Made by a program: the position numbers and the translations under genes
In this document: in pieces, positions 1 through 12,200 of the stretch
How the letters are laid out: the number at the start of each line of letters is the position of its first letter
Numbering within the stretch: position 1 is the stretch's first letter
Notes under the pieces: model-generated
The model's database searches: none
Told to the model about the DNA's origin: nothing
What the model saw: the letters and a program-made list of their open reading frames with translations, nothing else
DNA from: Heterotrichella gracilis
Lineage: Eukaryota; Sar; Xanthophyceae; Tribonematales; Xanthonemataceae
DNA length: 64,000 bases
Direction of reading: 5' to 3'
NCBI GenBank assembly: GCA_032358255.1
Contig: JAULBX010031924.1
Location: 101,481 to 165,480, forward strand

Positions 1-87
1 TCACCGCCGCTTTGCCCACAGCGCAAGGGGGATGCAAAGCAGGCAGCACAACATGATCCCACAGCCAAGCTACCCCACGCACAACTC

Positions 88-102
88 GCCCTAAACCCTA
101 AA
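88..102. repeat. Interstitial telomere-like tract supplying a stop codon
   Basis: Two CCCTAAA units lie here, flanked on both sides by the 8-bp direct repeat CCACGCAC (75-82 and 104-111). Read on the minus strand, the tract encodes the final residues and the TAG of the P/Q-rich protein. Confidence 0.6.
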
Positions 103-1702
103 ACCACGCACGATTGCCGCATTCTTGCTCAGCTTCTTGTTCTCCCCTGGCGCTGCCTTCTTGGCCTTAACCCCCTTGCCCTTATCCCCGGGACCCTCCT
201 GACCCCCTTCCCCCTCCCTGTTGTGCTCAGGCGCCAGCTGGAGCGGCAGGCCCCCACCCAGCGGCCCCATGGGGTGTGGATGCTGTGGCTGGCGTTGCTG
301 TGCCTCAGCCATTGTTGCTGCTGCTAGGGCTCGAGACTCCAGCTCCTCCACCGATATGGCGTGCACCGCCCGCGGAGGGTTCATGTGGGGGAAGGGAGGG
401 GGCGGGGGTGCGCGGGGCAGGCTGTGGAAGTGGTCTGAGGGGGGAGGGGGCTGGGGCAGGTGGTGTGGTGGGCCGGGGGGCTGGCTGGGGAGGTGGTTGA
501 GGGGATCTTGGGACCAGATGCTGTTGCCGCCTCCCCAGATACTGTTGGTACCTAGGGAGCCAATGAAACCTGTTTAGGTTTTAAGGTTTAGGGTTTAGGG
601 TTGAAACGTGCTGTTGGTACCTGGGGTGCAATTGAACCCCGGGTTGTCATATCCCCTACTATTTACGTCCGAGACCAAGATAAACACCTTAGCAAGGGAC
701 CCTGCCAGGGCCTACATTGTGAGGCAACGACAATGCACGCGGTTTTGGTAGGGAAGGTGGCGCGCCAACCCCCATTGCTCCACCACCGCATGCCAGTGCA
801 ATGCCGTCAATGTGCACCACTTCAGCGTGCAATGCAATGCCTCTTTTATGCCAGATGAGTAGCCTCCCACACAGGCCAGTGCCGCATCAAGTTGTGGGGG
901 GCCAGGTGCACTGCATGTTGATCAGCATGCGTTTCCAGAGTATGTTTTGCAACCAATACAACACACCCCTAATGCATGCTTATGGCAACCCACCTCCCCA
1001 TAGCGCGCTGCCTCCCCACGTCGGCCCAGCCGCGGGCGCCGTGTCATCCCACAGCGACCCTGCACCATCACCAGGTCCCGGTGCAGGCACAGCTTGGGGC
1101 TGGAAGCTGTGCATGCCTGGTGGGGGCTGGCGCTGCCCTTGCAGGTTTCCTTGGTGGGGGTTCCCGGGCCGCATGAAGGAGGGCATTCCAGGTGGCGGGC
1201 CTACTTGATGAGGCTCTCCAGGCTGCATGAAGGCGGGCATTCCAGGTGGGTGCGGTGGCAAGCCCAGGTTGGGGGGTGGGGGGTGCTGAGGAGGTGGGTG
1301 GTGGGGATGAGGCTGGGGATGAGGCTGTTGCCAAGCACTCAAGCTGGGCTCTTGCAGCTGGAAGCCGCGATCAGGTGGAGGCATCGGAGGGCCTGGCGCA
1401 TTGCCCATCATGCCCTGGCGATGATGGTTGGTGCTCTGTAGGAGGGCCAGGAGGGATGCCCCATTGTTGGGCTGGGGCTTCTGAGGGAAGCCGTTGCCTT
1501 GAGCGAACAGGCCGTCGAGCGGAGATGGCTGGTTTGCTGGAGGAAACAGCGGGAAGTTGCTGCCCTGCTGCGGGTGGTGGGCGTGCTGGGTATTGGTGTT
1601 AGGGAATTGGCTGGGCTGCTGCTGCAACTGGTTGTTCAGCCCCAGGTTGAGGCCACCAAATGCACCCGCCACATCGCCAGGACCGTTGTTTGTGGCCCAC
1701 AT
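91..1702 (-). CDS. P/Q/G-rich low-complexity protein, function unknown
   Basis: I do not recognise this protein. The first exon (1702 down to about 985) starts at an ATG with an in-frame TAG three codons upstream (that TAG could also be a CCCTAG splice acceptor). It encodes an N/Q-rich head, then a proline-rich tract with near-repeats of PPGMPSFMRPGNPHQ. A second exon (about 557 to 91) repeats the tryptophan motif NSIWGGGNSIW, carries a long proline stretch, then an ordered-looking segment AISVEELESRALAAATMAE, and ends in a basic tail (KGKGVKAKKAAPGENKKL). The composition suits an intrinsically disordered RNA-granule or scaffold protein, but that is inference. The exon-exon phase was not closed exactly, so the donor near 985 is uncertain. 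The last residues (GFRV) and the TAG stop are encoded by a telomere-like CCCTAAA tract. Confidence 0.5.
541..639. repeat. Duplicated exon acceptor with telomere-like filler
   Basis: 541-570 and 610-639 are diverged copies that share CTGTTGGTACCT and a CAATGAAACC/CAATTGAACC end. Between them, 574-602 is a TTTAGGG-type tract. On the minus strand the lower copy holds the acceptor of the second exon of the P/Q-rich gene, so the upper copy is an acceptor-side ghost in the intron. Confidence 0.6.
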
Positions 1703-2670
1703 GGCGCCCTAGGGCCCCAGCCCAGCGGGGTATGTGCTGGTTTCAAGGGCTAATGCTGCACAAAAGACGTCTCAATGCATGAGAGCGCATTCTCGAAGGC
1801 AGGGCGCTTGTAAGGGGCCCACTCTACCTAGTGCGCGTCAGCCCGACTGCGTTCCTGAACACAGTATCAACGTCGCGTTTCTTCCTTATATGCGGTCGGT
1901 GGAAACCACCGACTTCATAAAGGGACAAAAAAAGGTGTCCATGATTGAATGTCGACCCCCTCGTTGACACTGGTGCAACACCCTTGACAAGGGCCTTCAA
2001 GGGTGAAGCCTTATGATAAGCCTTGGTCGGACCACATGCATATAGAACGGCAACCAAACGAGGAGCATAGTGCAAGTCGTGCGTTCTTATCTCAGTACGC
2101 ATCTGCGTGGTTGATTAAGCATCCCTCTGTAAGCATCACATCCATTATATCCTGCAGTGCATGTGCTTGTATGTCACGGTTGACACTGCCCTGTGCGTGT
2201 GCCGGTGGAAAGTGCAGCAACGCGCTGATACTGTAACCCATGCTGTCCGGTTACTGGTGTCGTTGCTGTGGTTGACCTTGCGCCTGCCGTAAAGGCATCC
2301 ATAGTCAATACATCTTGCTAGCCGTGGCGTCAACTTCCCAAACAGCGTGGTTACTGGGAGCGCCCAAACGCCAGCCATGCGCCATCTTGCAAGGCGTATT
2401 GCCTTTTCAGGATCGCCGCAGTCCTCCAAACCGTGTATGGTGTGCAACCAGTTCGCCAAGAGACAACGGCATGTGACTAGGCAGGAAACCCGGGTTAGGG
2501 CAACCCCGCAGGATGACTCACAACCCCAGTCCAAGTGAGTAGCAAGTGACCTGGCATACCCTTCAAGGCACCATTACACAATTACGCTCTCTTTGTGCAC
2601 GCAAGCTCAACCCATTAGTCACTACAGTACTGGGATCTGCAGTGTCTTCCTCACCTATCCCAGGCTACAC
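1703..2670. other. Intergenic region, no supported gene
   Basis: This is the probable divergent promoter region between the P/Q-rich gene (-) and cytidine deaminase (+). Open frames exist on both strands, but none shows domain-like sequence or paired splice sites. I see nothing else definable. Confidence 0.5.
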
Positions 2671-5299
2671 ATGGGCACCAAGGTCCTAGCTACCCCGCCA
2701 GCAACAACCCTTTGCAACCCTTGCAGGTTCTCCCAAGTGTCAGAGCTGCCCAACATCATACACAGTGACACGGTGTTCATAGACATCGATGCCCCCAAGG
2801 CTGCCACCGACACCAGCCCCCTGGCACTGGGTGGCAAGTTCAGGTGGGAATAAGAATAGTAACAATAATAATAACAAGTTCGAATAAGACAGGGGGACTC
2901 CCTCTAACAGGCCCTTGCAACACAAGTCTTTTTGCCATGTGAGGTGCACTCTCAACCATAGTGGTTCAGCCAACTGGGGGGGGATGTCTCTGGGTTGCAT
3001 GGGGAAGGGTGGGGAGGCTAACCAGCCCTAGGGAGGCTCTTCACCACTAGTTGTGTCACCCGCCAGCACTTGCGCCTTGCTGCAGGTTGATCCCTGCCGA
3101 TACCAGGAGGTGCTCCAAAAAAAACCATAAATTTCTTCATTTTTACCCAAATCAAATAAAGTCCCTCAGGCAGCAATGCGCCCTTCTTGCAGGTTGACCC
3201 CCGCCGAGGTCCAGGAGGTGCTCCAAGAAACTGGGTACAACGAGGACGAGCTGCTGCAGGCGCTGATACGGCCCGCCTCAACACTGGCTCGACCACCCAT
3301 CTCCTCGTTCCACGTGGGCGCAGTGGGCCTGGGTGCTTCGGGAAGCTTGTGAGTGCACCGCCACTTCTTTCACATGTGCATGCTGAGCCACACTGCCTAC
3401 ATCAGACTTCTTCTGCGCCATGACCAAAAATGAATAAAAATAATAGTAATAATATAAGAAACGGAATTGAATAACCTGCATGACTGTAGTGCACCGGTTG
3501 CAACCATTGAAAGCCATGCTCAGCTGCTCTGCAATCAGCTCCATGACCATTCTTCTCCTGTAGCGCACACCTCCCGCTGCGTGCGGAGCCTGCCTCTCAC
3601 CAGCAGAATCCTAAAAATTAAACCCTAACCCTGACTGACTTTGCTGGCCTGTGCCAGGTATGTGGGCGTAAATTTGGAGTTTGCCCGCCTGCCGCTGTAC
3701 AACAGCGTGCACGCAGAGCAGTTTCTGATTGTGAATGCGGTGCACCATGGGGAGAGCGCCATACGCAAGCTGGCGGTGTCGGCGGCGCCCTGCGGCCACT
3801 GCCGGCAGTTCTTCTGCGAACTAGGGTGTGCGGTGCGTTCCCAAACCCTAAACACTGGACCCTGAACCTAATGGGATTTTTGGCGAGCTAGGGCGTGCAA
3901 GCGTTGCTAAATTCTGAACCTTTAACATCTTCTTGGCAAGCTGGGGTGCGGTGCATGCGAGGTGGATGCGTGGGTAAGGGACTTAGGTGCATGGGGGGTG
4001 CATGGGTGTGCGGTGAGTCAGTAGTGGATGCATGTGTGTAGGGATCAAGGCGTAGGCGGGGCGCATGGGCGTGGGATTACAAGCACAGAGCTTGATGCCA
4101 CTGAATCATTTGTACGCACCCAAATGGCCAGCATGGGCTCAATCTTCCTGAGGATCCTTCAAACAACAAACCCAACTGGGGTATCGCAGGACGAGATGGA
4201 GATCGTGTTCAAGAACCGCAGCCACACCCTGGCGCAGATCCTGCCCGAGCGCTTCAAGCCCTCCGACCTGCTCCCAGACACCCAGCTGCAGCTGCTGCTG
4301 GAGCGACAGGACAACTCCATGAACTTCACAGACGGGGTGTACCACCTGCTCCAGGCGCGGCAGGACGATTCCTGCTTCCAAAAGGCGGCGGATGACGCCA
4401 TGCAGGAGGCCAGAGGGGTGGGTGGCGCTTTCTGGTGACAAGTCCCAAATGTGTCTGGTGCATGGCATGTGCACCTGCCCATCCATTGCTGCATATTGGC
4501 TTGATGTCATAAGTGACGGTAGAACAATGTAAAAGTTAAATGAAGAATGATGGCAATTATCGTCCATTGAATAATAGTAGTAAATAATAGTGATAAGGTG
4601 GGTTAACAAACAAAAAGTACTAGAAGACCTTTGCAATCCCATAAATGATGCAAGATTGGCACAAAGGTATGACGACTCTGACATGTGGCTGTGTGGCTGC
4701 AGTCCTACGCGCCCTACAGCAGGTGTCCGGCAGGGGTGAGCATTATCCTTGCCAGCGGCGAGGTGTACAGCGGCGGCTACATTGAGAGTGCGGCCTACAA
4801 CCCCTCCATCCCCCCGCTGCAAACCGCCATCATCGACGGCATCATCCAGGGCATGCCCACATACGCCGAGGTGCGCGGTGATCATGTATGCAATGTGCGC
4901 ATCTGTGGGCAGTAGTGCGAACCCTAACAGGTGTATCCAGTAAGATGCATGTGCTTGCCACGTACAACACTGCGTACACACAGGGCACTGTGCCGGACCA
5001 CCCCCACCCCCAGCTTGCATACAGCATGAGGCTCAATGATCCGCTAGCCTGGCATGTCAATGTGCTTTGGCAAGCTTACCTCCTGAGGATATGCTTTGTT
5101 TGCTGCAATGGTTGGCCATGCTCCTGCCCCTTGAAAAGCCCTGAACCCTTTGAAAACCCTAGACCATGTGCAGGTGCGGGAGGTGGTGCTTGTGGAGCTT
5201 GAGGGCGCGCCTGTGCACCATGCGCCGACCATGCGAGTCATCCTAGAGCAGATAGCGCCACACGCCCACCTCACGCTGCTCACGGCACTAAGGGAATAG
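2671..5299 (+). CDS. CDA: Cytidine deaminase, plant-type (two-domain)
   Basis: Hydrolyses cytidine/deoxycytidine to uridine/deoxyuridine in pyrimidine salvage. Six exons join in phase: 2671-2843, 3193-3348, 3658-3832, 4190-4417, 4703-4870 and 5174-5299, giving about 341 residues; plant CDAs are near 300. The zinc and catalytic signature is complete: HAEQF carries the zinc histidine and catalytic glutamate, and PCGHCRQF the two zinc cysteines. The second, degenerate deaminase-like half is present ([14 protein letters not shown], then [13 protein letters not shown]), as in the plant dimeric enzymes. The start is uncertain: ATG 2671 is the first in-frame ATG, but a good TTGCAG acceptor ends at 2726, so the true first exon could lie further upstream and the segment from 2727 be exon 2. 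Several introns carry ghost copies of the exon edges. Confidence 0.92.
3072..3120 (+). repeat. Acceptor-side ghost of CDA exon 2
   Basis: This copies the region around 3178-3230: a TGCAGGTTGA acceptor followed by CCAGGAGGTGCTCCAA. It then breaks off into an A-rich tract before the true acceptor. It lies in the intron upstream of the real exon and cannot keep the frame. Confidence 0.75.
3841..3959 (+). repeat. Two donor-side ghosts of CDA exon 3 with CCCTAAA filler
   Basis: The exon end, CGAACTAGGGTGTGCG at 3817-3832, is echoed at 3876-3904 (GCGAGCTAGGGCGTGCAAGC) and again at 3929-3959 (GCAAGCTGGGGTGCGGTGC). A degenerate CCCTAAA/CCCTGAA tract at 3841-3870 separates the real edge from the first ghost. 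Confidence 0.65.
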
Positions 5300-6024
5300 A
5301 CAAATTTATGGAGCAGCCCACATTCGTGGCAACTGCACTGGGACCCTCCTCAAGAGTTGGCAGTCGGCAGGGCTGGGTGTGGGGCTGTGGGTGGCTTGCG
5401 AACTGGCATGGGTGGCGATTCCAGTGGCATATAGACCGCACAACTTTGGTGCGTCAGGAACTGCGTATCTGTGACGGCGGCTGTATGGAGGTTCAGAATA
5501 TCCAAAGTGTGGAGCGTTGATTTCCTGCCCTGGTGCTGATGACAGCTACCGGTCCACGTACCCCCACCCATCCAGTACATTGATTCTGCCAGCAAAGGTG
5601 GTTGAACGGTATCAAAATATTAGAACTGCAACATAGCAGAATTGTGTAGGATATACCGTTTTTTTTATGTTGATAGACATAGAGATTGCTTGCTATCTGC
5701 TGACCGTAATCAGTGTTGGCTTGCAGCTGGGCAATGGCATGGCGCAGGTCATGTGCTGGGAGGTTGTGGGCAAAGACCATTCTCCGGGTATAAAGTATGA
5801 TTTCTACTGATCTGCCATCGTGTTTTGGATGAGCAAAGTCCTTTGCGGGATCCTTGCCATGGATCATGCTATGCAATGCTGGAATAAAACCCTAGCTTAA
5901 CCCTAGGCTGGGGTTTTGCCTGCCAGTAAACTTTAGCGCGATCGACTTGTCACACCAGCGGTTTCCCCTGATGCCACAACCACTGTTAGGTCACGGGCGG
6001 TTGCACTGTCCGCCTCTTTCGTAC
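5300..6024. other. CDA 3' region and spermidine synthase promoter
   Basis: No coding sequence is supported. Degenerate CCCTAG/TTAACCCTAG motifs lie at 5888-5912, before the spermidine synthase start. The rest is presumably 3' UTR and promoter. Confidence 0.5.
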
Positions 6025-7994
<1,970 letters not shown>

Positions 7995-8869
7995 ATTGCC
8001 CCGCCCAGCCAGCGAGGTTTTCATCCTGGACCTCCCCTTCTACCGCAACCAAGCAAGGCACATTGCAGTCTCCAGGCTGTCGGTCAAGCACATGTACACC
8101 ATGGTACAATTGGAGGATCCTTGCATCCGGGGAGTGTAGGGCGCAAGGAGTCAGCACCCTGCAGCACAGCAAACTGGAATTGACTTTTCCTCTTGACGGC
8201 ACTGGTAGACATAGGTAGTGATTATTGAAGATATTCTTATCCAGTGAATTGGTGTGTTGAGTTTCATTGCTGGACACGTTGCGAGCCATGGCCCCCCAAG
8301 AACAGCCCCCTACAAGGACGTTGACACCCCCTATCCTGACCCAGACATGATAACACAAGGGGGAAGAATGGTACTACTGGCAGCTCTATTGCAGTGTACA
8401 TTACCACCCAGCACCCATGGTGGGGCGTCTTGTCACCCTGCAATGTATGTGCATGGGGCACAGCGGTTAAAATTTGACACTGGTGACTGCTGACGCTGTT
8501 GCACCAGTGCGCAACACGGGTATGGTCCATATTTACCCGCAGCCCTGCAAGAGGAAGGTCGTAAAAGTGGAAGCTGAAGTGCATGGGCCACTCCATTTTT
8601 TAAATGCACTGCAATTATGAAAAAGGCAATAATGGACAGAATTTACCTACCCGATTCTGAAATGTGGCTATCTTCCCCCGGGCCAACCACCCTTGACAAA
8701 AGCACACTCGAAACAGAACCCTGCTTATACAACGTGAGTATAACGAGGCGATCTTGCCCATTCGACTGGAGTGCATTTGTCTTGTTGCCACTTGGCGAGG
8801 ACCTGTTATTTGCCTTGCTTGAAAAGGGCACCCGTTGGTGACAGCGCCCAGTAACGCTTTAGTAAATGC
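7995..8869. other. Spermidine synthase 3' region and LYR/BIG 5' region
   Basis: No gene is supported. The downstream end contains ATG 8866, which opens a 25-codon frame overlapping the LYR start in another frame. This is a possible upstream ORF. Confidence 0.5.
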
Positions 8870-9297
8870 ATGAGCGCTCGTCACCTTTACCGGCACCTGC
8901 TGAGGGAGGTCGGCAAGGTGCCCGTGAAGCCTGTTGCACGTAAGTTAAGGCACAACATCCGAGAGCTGTTCCAAGCCCATCAGGTGGTCCCTGCAACCGA
9001 GGCCGTGCACAAGCTGTATGGGACAGCAGTGGCATCCTTGCGAGTTCTGACCTGGCTGAATAGCCTTTCAGAGGTTCGTACAGTGCATTTGGGTCATAAT
9101 TCACTTCAAGGCAGTCGTGCGTTGGTTCCTTGTGCAAGTCCGATCGGCTTTCTGCGCGTGATCAGAGTGGCATGTGTGCAATCCTGAGCTGTTGGAACTG
9201 GTGCCATGCACAGGTAGAACTGCAGACCCTTTACAAACAGTTCCTGGTAGCACCAGCTGGTGGATCCGTGGCACACAATGGGTCCCACCCCCATTGA
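8870..9297 (+). CDS. Small LYR-motif protein, FMC1-like assembly factor
   Basis: Two exons (8870-9073, 9214-9297) join in phase to give 95 residues ending in TGA. An exact L-Y-R tripeptide sits at residues 6-8 within HLYRHLLREVGK, followed by a basic helix (RKLRHNIRELFQAHQ) and two more helices. This matches the size and layout of Complex1_LYR proteins, most like FMC1 (mitochondrial ATP synthase assembly); the exact subfamily is my inference. The start codon has a weak context (T at -3) and a second ATG just ahead of it in another frame. The stop lies 20 bases inside the coding start of the BIG ARF-GEF on the same strand, so exon 2 is shared with that gene's 5' end. An independent function is likely but unproven. 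Confidence 0.65.
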
Positions 9298-12200
9298 ACT
9301 TGTGGGCCCTTCGTTGGAAAAGATTTATAATGCAGCAGCGGGCAGGAAGTATGTCAAACTGAGGCAGGACACCAAGGTAAGGGTGCAAGCCTCATGCTCT
9401 GCTCAATATGGTCACAGCAGTCTATGTTCAAGGTACCTTCACTTGTACACTGCCAACTTTGACTGGGCATTGTCACCAGCAACATGCGTATGACCATTTC
9501 AAAATTCAACACCACGGTCTTGACAACACATTCATCTGTGTTGCAGGACCTGATTGGAAAGCTGAATCAGCTGCTGCAGCCTGTAGTGCCACAGCAAGCT
9601 GCCCCTCCAGCAGGTAATACTGTTGCTGCTGTTGTTGCGCCTCCAATTGTCAAGGGTTGAGCACCTGTTGGAGGTCTAAGCAGTCCTCGTTGCAGGGAAC
9701 GCCTCACAACCGGTGTCACCTGTGGCTAAGGCTGGGGAAGATGCACCAGACATTGAGCAGGATGGCATCAACGAGGGGGGCGATGTAAGCGAAAACGGCG
9801 AGGAAGCGCCCAGCAATGGCGATGGGGTGGCACATGCCCCGGTTGCAGTGGACGCTCAGCCTGTTCAACCTGCTGTCACCCCACGGCGGGTGTCTATGTC
9901 AGCGTCTGCGGCACAAGGTGTGCACCACTGCCCAATTACTCTTGCAGAATGTCCGCCGCCAGCGCCACAGAACCTGTTGTGACACGCCCACATGTTTTTG
10001 CAGCTGTCTTGGACCTCTTGCGGGAAGCAATTGAGACGCGCAAGCCACAGCTGGTGGAGCTGTCGCTGGACTGCATCCAGAAGCTCATTGCCTACAAGCA
10101 AATACAGGGCCCGGTGTTGAACATCAACCACCGGCGGGAGCAGACTGGCAAAGGTGGCAAGCGCTTGCCCGACGATGACGAGGAAACGGATGTCAATGCC
10201 GCAGACACACAGACACCTCAGGTAATTACTGCACAGCTGCGGGAAGTGTGGCAAGGGCTAGCAGACGCCTACTGAACAGCTGCCGTGGTGCTGTGGTGGT
10301 AACGGTGTGTGACATGTCTGCAGGCACAGGCATTGGAGCTGCTGTGCCGGTGCGATGACATCCCTGATGAGGGTGTCGAGCTCCAGGTCCTGAAAGGGCT
10401 CCTCACAGCAGTCACGTCTACCACGATCTTGGTCCACAACCAAGCGCTGTTGCTGGTGCGTGTGAGCCCCCATCTGGTGAGTTGTTGCTTTTGCGGGTCC
10501 CAACAGCCAGTTGAGCGGTGCGGTGTTGCTGCAGGCTGTGCGGACGTGTTACAACATCTTCCTCATGACCCGGAGCGAGGTGAACCAAACCACAGCCAAG
10601 GCGTCGCTGACCCAAATGCTGAACGTGGTGTTCCAGCGCATGGAGGCAGGCTCGGAAACAGTGGTGGTGGCCCCGATAGTTGTCAGCGACATGCTTGGGT
10701 TGCCATCCACCGATGCGTCAACACTGTCAGCATTCGTCCAGTCATTCTTGCTGGAGGTAAGCAAGGGGTAGTGTAGGTGGATGCAGGCTGCGGCATCCGC
10801 GCTGCAAACATGACATGTGCAGGGCTGGGTGCCTCAAGCTTGTGCAAGGGTGATTGCTAATCTGGCGTTCTTGCGAAAATGCCTGTAATTAATTAATTAA
10901 TGACATGTGGCAACTTGTGGGCAGGTGGTCACCAGTGTCGATCCTTTCGCCACATCATATGTGGAGGACATCCAAGCGGGGCTTGACAACGCATTTGTGC
11001 ATGAGAATGGTGCCGACTCTGGCGACGAGTCTGAGGACCCAGCTGCCAAGCAGCGGGCAAGGGCTGTGTCAATCGCCAGCCTGGCGCCACCGCTTGCGGG
11101 CGAGGGTACGTGCTTTAAAAAGCTTGAAATATAATATGAAGGAAATATCATATAAAGGCACTGATAAAGGAAGCATATATGTCCTTCAAGGCTGGCTGCA
11201 CCCTCCCTTTGCAGCATTTATTTGCATATTTAGCATGCAGCATGGTCCACGCATTGATGCATTACATTGGCATTGCCATGCAATTGTGCAGGGAGCCAGC
11301 CGGATCAGCCTCAGACTGCCACTGGAGCCACCGCTGAGTCTGACAAGGAGGATACCGCCACCACGCTGCGCAAGGACGCCTTTTTGGTCTTCCGTGCGCT
11401 GTGCAAGCTGTCCACCCGCACAGCGGACTCCAGCACGGGCAGCGATGCGACTGTCATCCGGGGCAAGGTACGCCATATGTACATGCATGGCATGAAATAC
11501 AAGAGCATATAGGGGCCAAGTGACTTGTGAGTTGAAAAGGATGGCTTCCTGGGTTGGTGGCTGTGGACGGCAAGTTTTTTTGGGGGGACGATGGACATTT
11601 TTGGGGAGCAGAAAGACGATGCATGCAATTGTAGATCACCATTTATGATGGTAGTGGTGTAATGCATGGCTGTGTGCTGCAGGTGCTGGCGCTGGAGTTG
11701 CTGAAAATCCTGCTGGAGAACGCGGGACCAGCGTTCCACACCTCAGAGAAGTTTGCCTCTGCCATCAAGCAGTACTTGTGCTACAGCCTGCTGAAAAACG
11801 CATCGTCCTCAGTGCCCCAAGTCATGCGCCTCACTTGCTCGATCTTCCTCACCCTGCTCAACAAATTCCGGCACCAGCTGAAAGCGGAGATCAGTGTGTT
11901 CTACCCAATGATCTTCCTGCGCGCGATTGAGCCACCATCGGCACCACAAAAGCCTGCACCTGGAGGTAATACACAATTTATTTGAGACTCTAAGACATGC
12001 CTCATTTACATCGCATCATTAACATCGCACATCACCTGTGGGCATAGCCAAGCCTGCACTGCTTTGGAGTAAGTAGGCTGCGCCATTGGGGGATCAACTC
12101 CTCCTCAGCCCATGTGCAAGCTGTGTGGCATACGCCATGCGCCTTGTACTCCGTGCTCATACGTGGCGCGGCAGCTCACATGCCCTCCCTCCCGTCTCAC

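Noticed and set aside
1824-2534. Open frames suggesting a gene upstream of CDA
   Set aside because: No splice-paired exons, no domain-like residues, and frames open on both strands.
4139-5020. Long minus-strand open frame of 293 codons
   Set aside because: It is antisense to confirmed cytidine deaminase exons and their introns, and has no domain-like sequence.
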